Source: Gemmatimonadota bacterium
GTDB taxonomy: Bacteria; Gemmatimonadota; Gemmatimonadetes; Gemmatimonadales; Gemmatimonadaceae
DNA length: 32,584 nt
Reading direction: 5' to 3'
Assembly (NCBI GenBank): GCA_019510405.1
Contig: JAEKKK010000126.1
Coordinates: 1 to 32,584 of the forward strand
The position numbers were made by a program, and so were the translations under genes. Numbering within the stretch: position 1 is the stretch's first letter; each line of letters opens with the position of its first letter. This document shows positions 1-8,130 of the stretch, in pieces. The notes under the pieces were generated by a model. The model was not told where the DNA came from. It saw nothing but the letters and a program-made list of their open reading frames with translations, and did not search any database.

Positions 1-168
1 AAGGCGGGCGCGCGCTCGATCTCCGATCTCTACCAGCAGCAGGCCACGACGGCCAGCGCGCGGGCCGGTGTCGTCGCCGCCGAACAGGCCGTGGAGCTGG
101 CGCGCATCGGTCTGATCCAGACCTTGCAGCTCGATCCGCGTGCGAGGTGTTCCGTTGGGTGCCGATAG
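1..168 (+). pseudogene. Inverted partial copy of the tolC-like gene
   Basis: Bases 1-146, read on the plus strand, encode the same protein segment as the minus-strand tolC-like gene (KAGARSISDLYQQQ to QTLQLDPRA). They match the reverse complement of 848-993 with a single mismatch (position 90, a synonymous Ala change). After base 146 identity stops abruptly and the frame reaches TAG at 166-168. The copy runs off the left edge, so it may be the end of a second tolC-like gene, a broken inverted duplication, or an assembly fold-back at a contig end. The sequence alone cannot separate these. Confidence 0.75.
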
Positions 169-176
169 TCGCACCC
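157..176 (-). terminator. Possible weak terminator after the tolC-like gene
   Basis: A 6-bp stem (GGGTGC/GCACCC) with an 8-base loop lies just downstream of the tolC-like stop codon on the minus strand. There is no clear U-run after it, so intrinsic termination is only suggested. Confidence 0.25.
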
Positions 177-183
177 GAAATAA

Positions 184-1554
184 TCAGCTTTGCAGCAATG
201 TTTTCGCGGGATCGAGCTCGCCCGTGTAGTACGGCATCAGCGCGTTCTGGAAGGCGAGCGCGTTCTTCGCGTTCACGACGGCAGTGGCCGCCTGGAGCTG
301 GCTCGCGCGCGCCTGGGTGAGCTCGAGCAGGCTCGACGTCCCGACCTGATACCGCGCCAGTGTGGTCGACACCGCGAGATCGGCCGCCTTCTGCTGCGCG
401 AGGGCGACGGCGAGCTGCTGCCGCGAGGTCTCGAGCGCGAGGTACGCGCGCCGGACATCCAGCGCCACCGATTGCTTCTGGTCGGCGAGCTGGATCCGCG
501 CGTTGTCCTCCTGGATCTTCGCCTGCTGCACGGCCACGCTGGTCGCGCCGCGATCGAAGAGCGGGAACGACACGCCGACGCTCATCGATCCGCCGCGGCT
601 CTGGTCGAGCTGGTTGCCGAGCGCGTTCGCCAACGCTGAGTTGTACGACGCGTTGTAGCTCGTGCTCAGCGACACGGTCGGCAGGCGGCCCGACGACGCG
701 GCCCTGGTGCTCACCGCGGCGGCGTCGACGCGCGTCTGCTCGGCGGCGAGGTCGCTGCGCGAGGTGAAGGCGCGGGTGAGCAGGCTGTCGAGATCGTAGT
801 GCGGCACGCTCGACGCGTCGGCCACGGCGGGCGAGACGAAGTCGTAGCTCGCACGCGGATCGAGCTGCAAGGTCTGGATCAGACCGATGCGCGCCAGCTC
901 CACCGCCTGTTCGGCGGCGACGACACCGGCCCGCGCGCTGGCCGTCGTGGCCTGCTGCTGGTAGAGATCGGAGATCGAGCGCGCGCCCGCCTTCACCTGC
1001 GTCTGGAGCTGCTTCTCCTGCGCTTCCTGCGCGGCGAGGTTCTCCTTCTGCACGGCGAGCTGCCCTTCCGCCGTGGAGAGATTCAGGTAGTCGGTCGCGA
1101 CGGTGTACACCGCCGTCTGCCGCGCCCGCGTGAGCTCACTCGTGCTGGCGGAGACGTCGAGCTTCGCCGCGCGCAGCTCGTTGACGTTGCGCAGTCCGTC
1201 GAACACGACGAGCTGCGACGAGACGCCGGTGTTGAGCGACTGCGCGGTGGACGACGTGCCCGAGAAGCTACTGCCCGCGCCGCCGCGGCCGATGCTGCGC
1301 GCCGTGCTCGTGTTGAGCGACAGGGTCGGGAGGAAGGCAGCCTGCTTCGACTCGACGGTCGTGCTGCTCGAGGCGACGGCGTTCTCCGACTGCTTCACCG
1401 ACACGCTCTGGCGGAGCGCGAGGGCGATGGCATCCTGGAGGCCGATCTTCGCGCCTGGCGCAGGGGCCTGCGCCCCGGCAACGGCTGGTGAGACCACCAC
1501 CGCGGCGACGAGGAGCGCGCGGCTCCATCTCGATGCTGACATGTATGAGTTCAT
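184..1554 (-). CDS. TolC-family outer-membrane efflux protein
   Basis: The predicted product is 456 aa, within the usual TolC/OEP range. It would form the outer-membrane channel of the pump encoded just upstream. The open frame extends 65 codons further 5', but the ATG at 1554 is preferred: it follows an AGGTGA ribosome-binding site by 5 bases and begins a signal peptide (MNSYMSASRWSRALL, hydrophobic core, AGAQA cleavage region). The mature part begins with the typical IGLQDAIALALRQS and has two halves of long Ala/Gln-rich helices (around residues 145-215 and 330-430), as expected for the duplicated OEP domain. It is the last gene of the adaptor-ATPase-permease operon, 31 bp after the permease. 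An internal segment (848-993) is repeated in inverted orientation at the window start. Confidence 0.93.
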   Translation of the reverse strand: MNSYMSASRWSRALLVAAVVVSPAVAGAQAPAPGAKIGLQDAIALALRQSVSVKQSENAVASSSTTVESKQAAFLPTLSLNTSTARSIGRGGAGSSFSGTSSTAQSLNTGVSSQLVVFDGLRNVNELRAAKLDVSASTSELTRARQTAVYTVATDYLNLSTAEGQLAVQKENLAAQEAQEKQLQTQVKAGARSISDLYQQQATTASARAGVVAAEQAVELARIGLIQTLQLDPRASYDFVSPAVADASSVPHYDLDSLLTRAFTSRSDLAAEQTRVDAAAVSTRAASSGRLPTVSLSTSYNASYNSALANALGNQLDQSRGGSMSVGVSFPLFDRGATSVAVQQAKIQEDNARIQLADQKQSVALDVRRAYLALETSRQQLAVALAQQKAADLAVSTTLARYQVGTSSLLELTQARASQLQAATAVVNAKNALAFQNALMPYYTGELDPAKTLLQS

Positions 1555-1585
1555 GGTTATCACCTGAGTGGTTGTGTTCGACGCG

Positions 1586-2799
<1,214 letters not shown>

Positions 2800-2803
<4 letters not shown>

Positions 2804-3555
2804 GCTGCTTCCTCCATCGGGGTCGAGGCATCGAGCGCGGCGAGATCGTCGGCGGCGATGTGCCGGTCGGTGACCGGGTGGTCCTTCCGGATCTGCCCAT
2901 CGCGCATCTCGATGACACGCTTGGCGTACTGGGCGACGTCCGGCTCGTGCGTGACGAGGATGACGGTGATCCCCTGATCGTTGAGCGCCTGGAAGAGCGC
3001 CATCACTTCGATCGACGTGCGGCTGTCCAGGTTGCCGGTCGGCTCGTCGGCGAGGAGCACGGTGGGCTCCGTGACGAGCGCGCGGGCGATGGCGACGCGC
3101 TGCTGCTGGCCGCCCGAGAGCATGCTGGGATGGTGGTCGAGCCGCTTGCCGAGTCCGACGCGCTCGAGGGCCGCGATGGCGCGCTCGCGCGGGTTCTTCA
3201 CCGGCGTGCCGCGCCGGTAGAGCAGGGGCAGCTCGACGTTCTCCAGCGCCGACGTGCGCGCCAGCAGGTTGAACCCCTGGAAGACGAAGCCGAGCTTCGC
3301 GTTACGCAGATCGGCGAGCTGCGGCTTGCTCATCGTCTCGACGGCAACGTTGTCGAGCACGTAGTGGCCGTCCGTCGGCACGTCGAGGCAGCCGAGGATG
3401 TTGAGCATCGTCGACTTGCCGGAGCCCGACGTACCCATGATCGCCACCAGCTCGCCGGCGTGCACCGTGAGGTTGACGCCGCGCAGGGCGTGGACCGCAC
3501 TGTCACCTTCGCCGTAGACGCGCGTGACGTGGTCGAGGTGTATGACGGGATGCAT
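2800..3555 (-). CDS. MacB/LolD-type ABC transporter ATPase
   Basis: The 251-aa product is a complete ABC ATPase: Walker A GTSGSGKS at 41-48, Q-loop VFQGFN at 91-96, signature LSGGQQQR at 146-153, Walker B VLLADEP at 166-172, and the H-loop His at 203. The open frame continues 38 codons upstream through Ser/Leu/Thr/Gln repeats, but those codons are produced by an intergenic tandem repeat. The ATG at 3555 ([17 protein letters not shown]) matches the start of LolD/MacB ATPases. It powers the permease it overlaps. The acidic tail after residue 225 is slightly longer than in LolD. Confidence 0.95.
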
Positions 3556-3566
3556 GGTGGCGGAAG

Positions 3567-3687
3567 AAAGAGTGAGTTGGTGAGTGAGTGAGTTGGTGAG
3601 TTGGTTGGTGAGTTGGCTCGTGGTTTTGCTGGGCCCCCCGCCCAGCGAGGCCGCGAACCAACTCACCAACTCACCAACTCACTGCTT
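3567..3687. repeat. GTTGGTGA tandem repeats forming a large inverted repeat
   Basis: Between the adaptor stop and the ATPase start, the plus strand carries repeated GTTGGTGAGT/GAGTGAGT units at about 3572-3617 and their reverse complement (ACTCACCAACTCACCAACTC) at about 3657-3683. A second small palindrome, GCTGGG-CCCCCCG-CCCAGC, lies in the loop at 3628-3646. The operon transcript could therefore fold into a long hairpin between the adaptor and ATPase cistrons. It may affect relative expression or mRNA decay, or be a dispersed selfish repeat. Confidence 0.8.
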
Positions 3688-5043
3688 CTAGAACGGTCCG
3701 CCGGGGCCGCGGCGCTGCTGCTGCTGCGGCTGGAGCGGGTTGGTGGTCGCGCCGGTCGTCGAGGCGGTGGTCGCGCCGGGCTGCAGCGCGCTGATCACGA
3801 TGCTCTCCCCTTCCTTGAGGTCGCGGGAGGTGATCTCCGTCTTCTGTCCGTCGGAGATGCCGATCTTCACGAAGTGCGGCGTGAGCGTGCCTTCGGTGTC
3901 CACGGTCCAGACGCGAGCCATGCTGCCGGGCTGCGTGCCGGTCGTGCGCGGGCGGCGCGGTGCACCATTGCCACCAGGACCGCCGGGGAATCCGCCACCG
4001 AAGCCACCGCCGTTGCCGCCGGCGGACGGGCCGTTCGGCGTCGCGCCCGGCGCCGCGTTCGCCGCCGTGGCGCCGCCGGCGCTGTCGGTGCGCTGTCTCC
4101 GCGCGGGCATGTTCGTCTTCACCCCTTCGGGCGGCGTGAACCGCAGCGCGGTGGACGGCACGGTGAGCACGTCGTCGGCGCTCGCCGTCTGCAGCTTCAC
4201 GTTCGCCGTCATGCCGGGGAGCAGCTTGCCATCCTCGTTCGAGACGGCGACCACCGCGGTGTAGCTCACGACGTTGTTCACCGTCGTGGAGTTGAGGCGC
4301 ACCTGGTCGACCGTTCCAGTGAACGTGCGATCGGGGAACGACTGCACGGTGAAGGTCACCGGCTGCCCCGCCTGGATCTTGCCGATGTCGCTCTCGTCGA
4401 CCGAGGCGAGGATCTGCATGCGCGACAGGTCGTTCGCGATGACGAACAGCTGCGGCGCCGAGAAGCTGGCGGCGACGGTCTGGCCGACGTCCATCGCGCG
4501 CTCGACGACGACGCCGTCGATCGGCGAGTAGATGTTCGTGTACGCGAGGTTCTGCCTCGCGCGCTGGAGGTTGATCTTCGCCGACGTCAGGCCGGCCTGC
4601 GCCTGCGCGTAGCTCGATTGCGCGACGTTGTATTCCGCATCCGTCGCGATCTGCTGCTCGTGCAGCTTCTTGCTGCGCTCGTAGTCGAGCTGGGTCTGCG
4701 TGTAGACCGCCTGGGCCTTCGCGAGACCGGCCTGCGCATCCTGCACCGCCGCCTGCTGGAGGACGGGATCGATGCGCGCGATGAGCTGCCCCTTCTTCAC
4801 GTGGTCGTTGAAGTCGACGTTCAGCGCGGCGATCTGGCCGGACACCTGCGTGCCGACCTGGACCGTGCGCACGGCCCCGAGCGTACCGGTCGCCGAGACC
4901 GTCGACTTCACGCTGGCGCGCTCGACCTTGCCGAGGCGGTAGCTGGGCGTGGTGCCGGCGTCGGCCCGGTGATTGAACCAGAGCACGCCGCCGAGGGTGC
5001 TGGCCGCCAGCGCGGCGGCAGTGACTCGCATCTTGATGGACAT
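3688..5043 (-). CDS. RND/MacA-type periplasmic adaptor subunit
   Basis: The 451-aa product is a membrane-fusion protein of the HlyD/MacA group. An N-terminal signal-anchor (MSIKMRVTAAALAASTLGGV) is followed by the lipoyl half-motif (GTLGAVRTVQVGTQVSGQI at about 53-71), a coiled-coil hairpin at about 95-165 rich in Ala/Gln (LAKAQAVYTQTQLDYERSKK), the second lipoyl half (IYSPIDGVVVERAMDVGQTV) and the beta-barrel domain. An unusual Gly/Pro/Ala/Asn-rich low-complexity insertion (about residues 315-365) precedes the membrane-proximal domain, and the tail is Gln- and Arg-rich. It is the first gene of the efflux operon and bridges the permease and the TolC-like channel. The 165-bp upstream gap holds the putative LytTR sites. 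Confidence 0.95.
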   Translation of the reverse strand: MSIKMRVTAAALAASTLGGVLWFNHRADAGTTPSYRLGKVERASVKSTVSATGTLGAVRTVQVGTQVSGQIAALNVDFNDHVKKGQLIARIDPVLQQAAVQDAQAGLAKAQAVYTQTQLDYERSKKLHEQQIATDAEYNVAQSSYAQAQAGLTSAKINLQRARQNLAYTNIYSPIDGVVVERAMDVGQTVAASFSAPQLFVIANDLSRMQILASVDESDIGKIQAGQPVTFTVQSFPDRTFTGTVDQVRLNSTTVNNVVSYTAVVAVSNEDGKLLPGMTANVKLQTASADDVLTVPSTALRFTPPEGVKTNMPARRQRTDSAGGATAANAAPGATPNGPSAGGNGGGFGGGFPGGPGGNGAPRRPRTTGTQPGSMARVWTVDTEGTLTPHFVKIGISDGQKTEITSRDLKEGESIVISALQPGATTASTTGATTNPLQPQQQQRRGPGGPF

Positions 5044-5148
5044 GGTTCGCTTCGAGTGGGAGCGCGGTTTGAATGCTTCGGCGACGTGTGATCAGCGTCG
5101 CCTGCATTCAGACTACGGGCGCTCGACTCGCGCGTGGGGCGGTGTGTT

Positions 5149-5202
5149 ACGAACGGCTCGTGCGTGTCACGAACGGCCGGAAATGCAACACGGCCGAACG
5201 GC
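5149..5202 (-). promoter_or_regulatory. Putative LytTR operator upstream of the efflux operon
   Basis: On the minus strand GCCGTTCGT occurs twice as a direct repeat (5169-5177, then 5149-5157) with a 20-bp period. The longer match is GCCGTTCGTGACAC / GCCGTTCGTAACAC. A third half-site, GCCGTTCGG, lies 25 bp upstream (5194-5202). LytR/AlgR/AgrA family regulators bind paired 9-bp direct repeats containing a GTT core about one helical turn or two apart, and these copies fit that pattern. The nearest copy is about 105 bp before the adaptor ATG. The adjacent gene encodes a LytTR regulator, which makes it the natural candidate ligand. Confidence 0.6.
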
Positions 5203-5208
5203 GTCGGA

Positions 5209-6012
5209 TCACCCCGAGACGCCGAGCCAGCGCTCGAGGGCCTCGCGCCGGGAGCGGCTGACCTTGACGCGCGTGCCGTTCTTGAGCTGCAGCTCGTAGT
5301 CGCCGCCGGCGCCGCGGTGCAGGGTGTCCACCAGATCCAGCCGCACGATCATCGAGCGGTGGACGCGCATGAAGTGCTTCGGATCCAGCCGATCCTCGAG
5401 GGTCTGCATCGACTCGCGGATGACGTGCCGTCGGTCGCCCGTGTGGAGCTCGGCGTACGGCCCGTCAGCGACGATGTAGTCGATCTGATCGACCGGGATC
5501 GAGCGCACCTTGCCGCGCATCTCGACGGCGATTCTCTCGAGGTACTGGGGCGGGGATGCGGCGATGGGGGAATGCGGGGATGCGGGACTGCCGCCGAGCA
5601 CGGATAGCAACTGCTCGCGGAGCTTGCTCAGGCCGTGCGCCGAGAGGCGCTGACGGGCGCGGGCGAAGGCGGCCTCGAAGCGCTCGTCGTCGAACGGCTT
5701 CACGAGATAGTCCACCGCGGCGACGTCGAACGCCTGGACGGCGAACTGATCGTAGGCGGTGACGAAGATCGTCGAAGGCATCTGTTCGGCGCCGATCTCG
5801 CGGACGACCTCGATGCCCGTCTTGCCGGGCATCTGCACGTCGAGGAAGACGAGGTCCGGCTTCAACGTCCGGATGCGCTCGACGGCCTCGATGCCGTTCG
5901 TGGCGGACCCGACGACGACGGTGCCCTCCTCGTGCGCGAGAAGATCCTCGATGCGCATGCGCGCGAGCGGCTCGTCGTCGACGACGAGGACGCGGATCTG
6001 CTCAGGCACCAC
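5209..6012 (-). CDS. LytTR-family response regulator
   Basis: The product is about 267 aa from the GTG at 6012 (the adjacent GTG at 6009 is equally possible). The longer open frame to an ATG at 6045 would add residues unlike a receiver domain. The receiver domain (IRVLVVDDEPLARMRIEDLL) has the acidic pocket DDE, a phospho-acceptor Asp at about 58 in LVFLDVQMPGKTG and the conserved Lys at about 105 in YLVKPF. A Ser/Pro-rich linker (about 139-156) is encoded by copies of a dispersed 12-base repeat. The LytTR DNA-binding domain follows (about 158-267; FMRVHRSMIVRLDLV). The start overlaps the kinase stop by about 11 bp, indicating a co-translated two-component pair. It likely controls the efflux operon. 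Confidence 0.95.
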   Translation of the reverse strand: MVPEQIRVLVVDDEPLARMRIEDLLAHEEGTVVVGSATNGIEAVERIRTLKPDLVFLDVQMPGKTGIEVVREIGAEQMPSTIFVTAYDQFAVQAFDVAAVDYLVKPFDDERFEAAFARARQRLSAHGLSKLREQLLSVLGGSPASPHSPIAASPPQYLERIAVEMRGKVRSIPVDQIDYIVADGPYAELHTGDRRHVIRESMQTLEDRLDPKHFMRVHRSMIVRLDLVDTLHRGAGGDYELQLKNGTRVKVSRSRREALERWLGVSG

Positions 6013-7234
6013 GAACCACCGGGAGCTCGTCGGTGTGCGGCACACGCACCACCGGCGCCACCTCGCTCAGATGGAACGGCAGGCGGATCTCGGCCACGAC
6101 ACCATGATCTCCGTCGCGCGCGAGGGTGAAGCGCTGCCTGGTGCCGTACAGCTGCTGCAGCCGAGCGCGCGTGTTGCGCACGCCGACGCCGCGTCCGCTC
6201 GGCGCGTTGAGCGTGTCGGCCGCCGCGGCGCCGCCGTCGTCGCGCACGCGGAGCACGAGGGTGTCGCCGTCGCGCGAGCCCTCGACGACGATGTGTCCGC
6301 CGTCGGTGCGCTGCTCGACGCCGTGCTTGACCGAGTTCTCGACGAGCGGCTGGAGGATGAACGTGGGGACGAGCGCGTCGAGCAGGTCGTCGTCCACTTC
6401 GATGTCCACCGCGAGGCGGTCCTGGAACCGCACGCGCACGATGTCGACGTAGAGCCCGAGCAGGGCGAGCTCGCGCCGCAGCGGGACCTCGGGCGCGTCG
6501 CCCCCCTCGAAGCTGTGGCGCAGCAGATCGCCGAGCCGCGCGATCATGCGGCGCACGCCGCGCGGATCGCGCTCGACGAGCGAGGCGATCGCGTTCAGGG
6601 TGTTGAAGAGGAAATGTGGATCGAGCTGGCGGCGCAGCGCGTCGATGCGCGCTTCGGCGAGCTGGCTGGTGAGCTGGATCGCCTGCTCGCGGCGCGCACG
6701 GAGGCGCGAAGAATAGGCGCGCGCGACTCCCGCGGCGGCGACGCCGAGCGCGAGGATGAGCGTGTTGAGGAACCCGAACCAGAAGCGGAGCCAGGGCGGC
6801 GGTCCGCCACCGCGTCCCCCGCGGCGTCCTCCGCCACCGCCGAACGGGCCGGGCGTGAAGTGGGCGCGCAGCTCGCGTCCGACGAGGGCGAGCAGCGCCG
6901 CCGCGGCGATCGTCGAGAGCAGGAGGATCGCGATACCGGTCCAGCGCCGCCGGTTCGAGCGGGTGGCGTCGAGATCGATGCGACCGGCGATGGCGAAGAG
7001 GATCGGTGTGACGATGATCCAGAGGAACGCCTCGATCGCCGCGATCGTGGCGCGCGACGCGAACTCGCCCGGCTGCCCGCCCTCCGGATCGAAGAAGCGG
7101 TTGGCGAGCGTGAGCAGGCCGTAGCCGACCCAGAAGGCGACGATGGCGGCGAGCTCGCGTGGTCCCGGCAACAGCGGGACAGCGCGCCCTTCGCGGTACG
7201 ACTCGGCGACAGCCGATTCCAGGCCGGCTTCCAT
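6002..7234 (-). CDS. LytS/YehU-type sensor histidine kinase
   Basis: The 410-aa product has four predicted membrane helices at about 28-46, 62-84, 98-119 and 150-175, with a Gly/Arg-rich loop (about 130-147) before the last. There is no separate sensor domain, so sensing is probably within the membrane. The His_kinase (PF06580-type) motif RRQLDPHFLFNTLNAI places the phospho-acceptor His at about 207. A HATPase domain follows, with the N-box ILQPLVENSVKHGVE and G-boxes RVRDDGG and GRGVGVRNTRARL. It phosphorylates the overlapping LytTR regulator. It starts 168 bp from the divergent small exported protein. Confidence 0.95.
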   Translation of the reverse strand: MEAGLESAVAESYREGRAVPLLPGPRELAAIVAFWVGYGLLTLANRFFDPEGGQPGEFASRATIAAIEAFLWIIVTPILFAIAGRIDLDATRSNRRRWTGIAILLLSTIAAAALLALVGRELRAHFTPGPFGGGGGRRGGRGGGPPPWLRFWFGFLNTLILALGVAAAGVARAYSSRLRARREQAIQLTSQLAEARIDALRRQLDPHFLFNTLNAIASLVERDPRGVRRMIARLGDLLRHSFEGGDAPEVPLRRELALLGLYVDIVRVRFQDRLAVDIEVDDDLLDALVPTFILQPLVENSVKHGVEQRTDGGHIVVEGSRDGDTLVLRVRDDGGAAAADTLNAPSGRGVGVRNTRARLQQLYGTRQRFTLARDGDHGVVAEIRLPFHLSEVAPVVRVPHTDELPVVRGA

Positions 7235-7280
7235 GCTCGAAGGTTGCTCGGCCAGGGCGGGGGAAGCAACGGCGCGCCGT

Positions 7281-7350
7281 GCCGTTCATGACAGCCAGGT
7301 GCCGCTCGTGACATGGTGCGTCGTCCTTTGGTCGCGTTGCGGCCGTTCGC
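7281..7350 (+). promoter_or_regulatory. Second putative LytTR operator, before the divergent exported protein
   Basis: GCCGTTCATGACA (7281-7293) and GCCGCTCGTGACA (7301-7313) form a direct repeat with the same 20-bp period and nearly the same sequence as the element before the adaptor gene. A further half-site, GCCGTTCGC, is at 7342-7350. Here the motif reads on the plus strand, toward the gene starting near 7403, at a distance (about 90 bp) similar to that at the adaptor gene. It lies between the kinase gene and that divergent gene, so it could serve either. Confidence 0.55.
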
Positions 7351-7402
7351 GCACGGAGCGATGGTTGGGGCGGTCAGCGCCGGTCCCCCACCGCATTCGG
7401 CT

Positions 7403-7846
7403 ATGAGAGAACTGATGCTTTCGTCTACGATTCGCTGCCGACTCGTCCAGTCGTCACGTGCAGCCCTGGGCGTTGCCCTCCTCCTGGCGGCGACGGCATT
7501 CCAGAGCGCGGGCGCTCAGCAGGCAGCGCGGCTCCGCGTGGCCGTGGACGCCGCTCCACGCGCCGTCCAGCCCTCGCGCCCGGCCTCGTTCCGGCCGGTG
7601 CCCGCGGCGGCGGACAGCACTGAGCACTCGAACCCGAGGGTGCACGGCGCGAAGGTCGGCGCCCTCGTCGGCGTGGCCGCGGGGTTGGTCTACACCCTCG
7701 CGCTGAACACGACGAAGTCGTGCACGGAGAAGAACAACGTGGTGTGCGCCGAGGACCAGCACGATTACCGGACGTTCACCTATCCGATATTGGGCGGGTT
7801 GATTGGCGCTGTCGTCGGAGCGGTGGTGGGGTCGGCGAGGGAGTGA
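7403..7846 (+). CDS. Small exported protein with glycine-zipper-like helices
   Basis: The product is 147 aa from the ATG at 7403; a second ATG at 7415, preceded by GAGAGAACTG, is also plausible. The open frame extends to 7313 but the earlier part has no signal-peptide character. A signal peptide (about residues 5-35, ending SAGAQQ) is followed by a disordered Ala/Pro-rich stretch. Two Gly/Ala/Val-rich hydrophobic segments follow: VGALVGVAAGLVYTLAL and a C-terminal YPILGGLIGAVVGAVVGS, which resembles a glycine zipper. Two Cys lie between them (SCTEKNNVVCAED). No known family is recognised. It diverges from the kinase gene and has the putative LytTR repeat upstream, so it may belong to the same envelope-stress regulon. 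Confidence 0.75.
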   Translation: MRELMLSSTIRCRLVQSSRAALGVALLLAATAFQSAGAQQAARLRVAVDAAPRAVQPSRPASFRPVPAAADSTEHSNPRVHGAKVGALVGVAAGLVYTLALNTTKSCTEKNNVVCAEDQHDYRTFTYPILGGLIGAVVGAVVGSARE

Positions 7847-7853
7847 CTGGCAA

Positions 7854-8129
7854 CTGCCACTCCCAGTACTGAGTACGAAGTACCAGGTACCTGGACTGGC
7901 ATACGAGCCCCCGGAAGGCCTCGGAAGTCGCTCTATCAGACCAGCAGACGGTTGGTATGTATCGGGGTCAGAGTCGGCGATTCGCCGACTCTGACCCCTT
8001 TCGTTGAGTTGCTGGAATGCGCCAAGGGGTCAGACACCTTCGGTATCTGACCCCAGCCCGCCCCTCATTCCGGGAGCCAGTATGCCAGTCTCGGTACCAG
8101 GTACCCAGTACTCGGTACTGGGAGTGGCC
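7854..8129. repeat. Nested inverted-repeat intergenic element
   Basis: The 284-bp gap between convergent genes is almost entirely structured. The outer arms (about 7856-7903 and 8081-8129) are imperfect inverted repeats rich in AGTACT/GGTACC palindromes. Inside is a perfect palindrome, GGGGTCAGAGTCGGCGA-T- plus its complement (7964-7998), and a second inverted pair with GGGGTCAGA/TCTGACCCC ends (8026-8054). No protein is encoded. It may act as a bidirectional terminator or be a non-autonomous mobile (MITE/REP-like) element. Confidence 0.75.
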
Positions 8130-8130
8130 G

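Noticed and set aside
3572-3683. CRISPR array
   Set aside because: Units are 8-10 bp, contiguous and arranged as an inverted repeat, with no unique spacers of regular length and no cas genes.
7313-7402. N-terminal extension of the small exported protein
   Set aside because: It would run through the putative operator and place the signal peptide internally; ATG 7403 or 7415 fits better.
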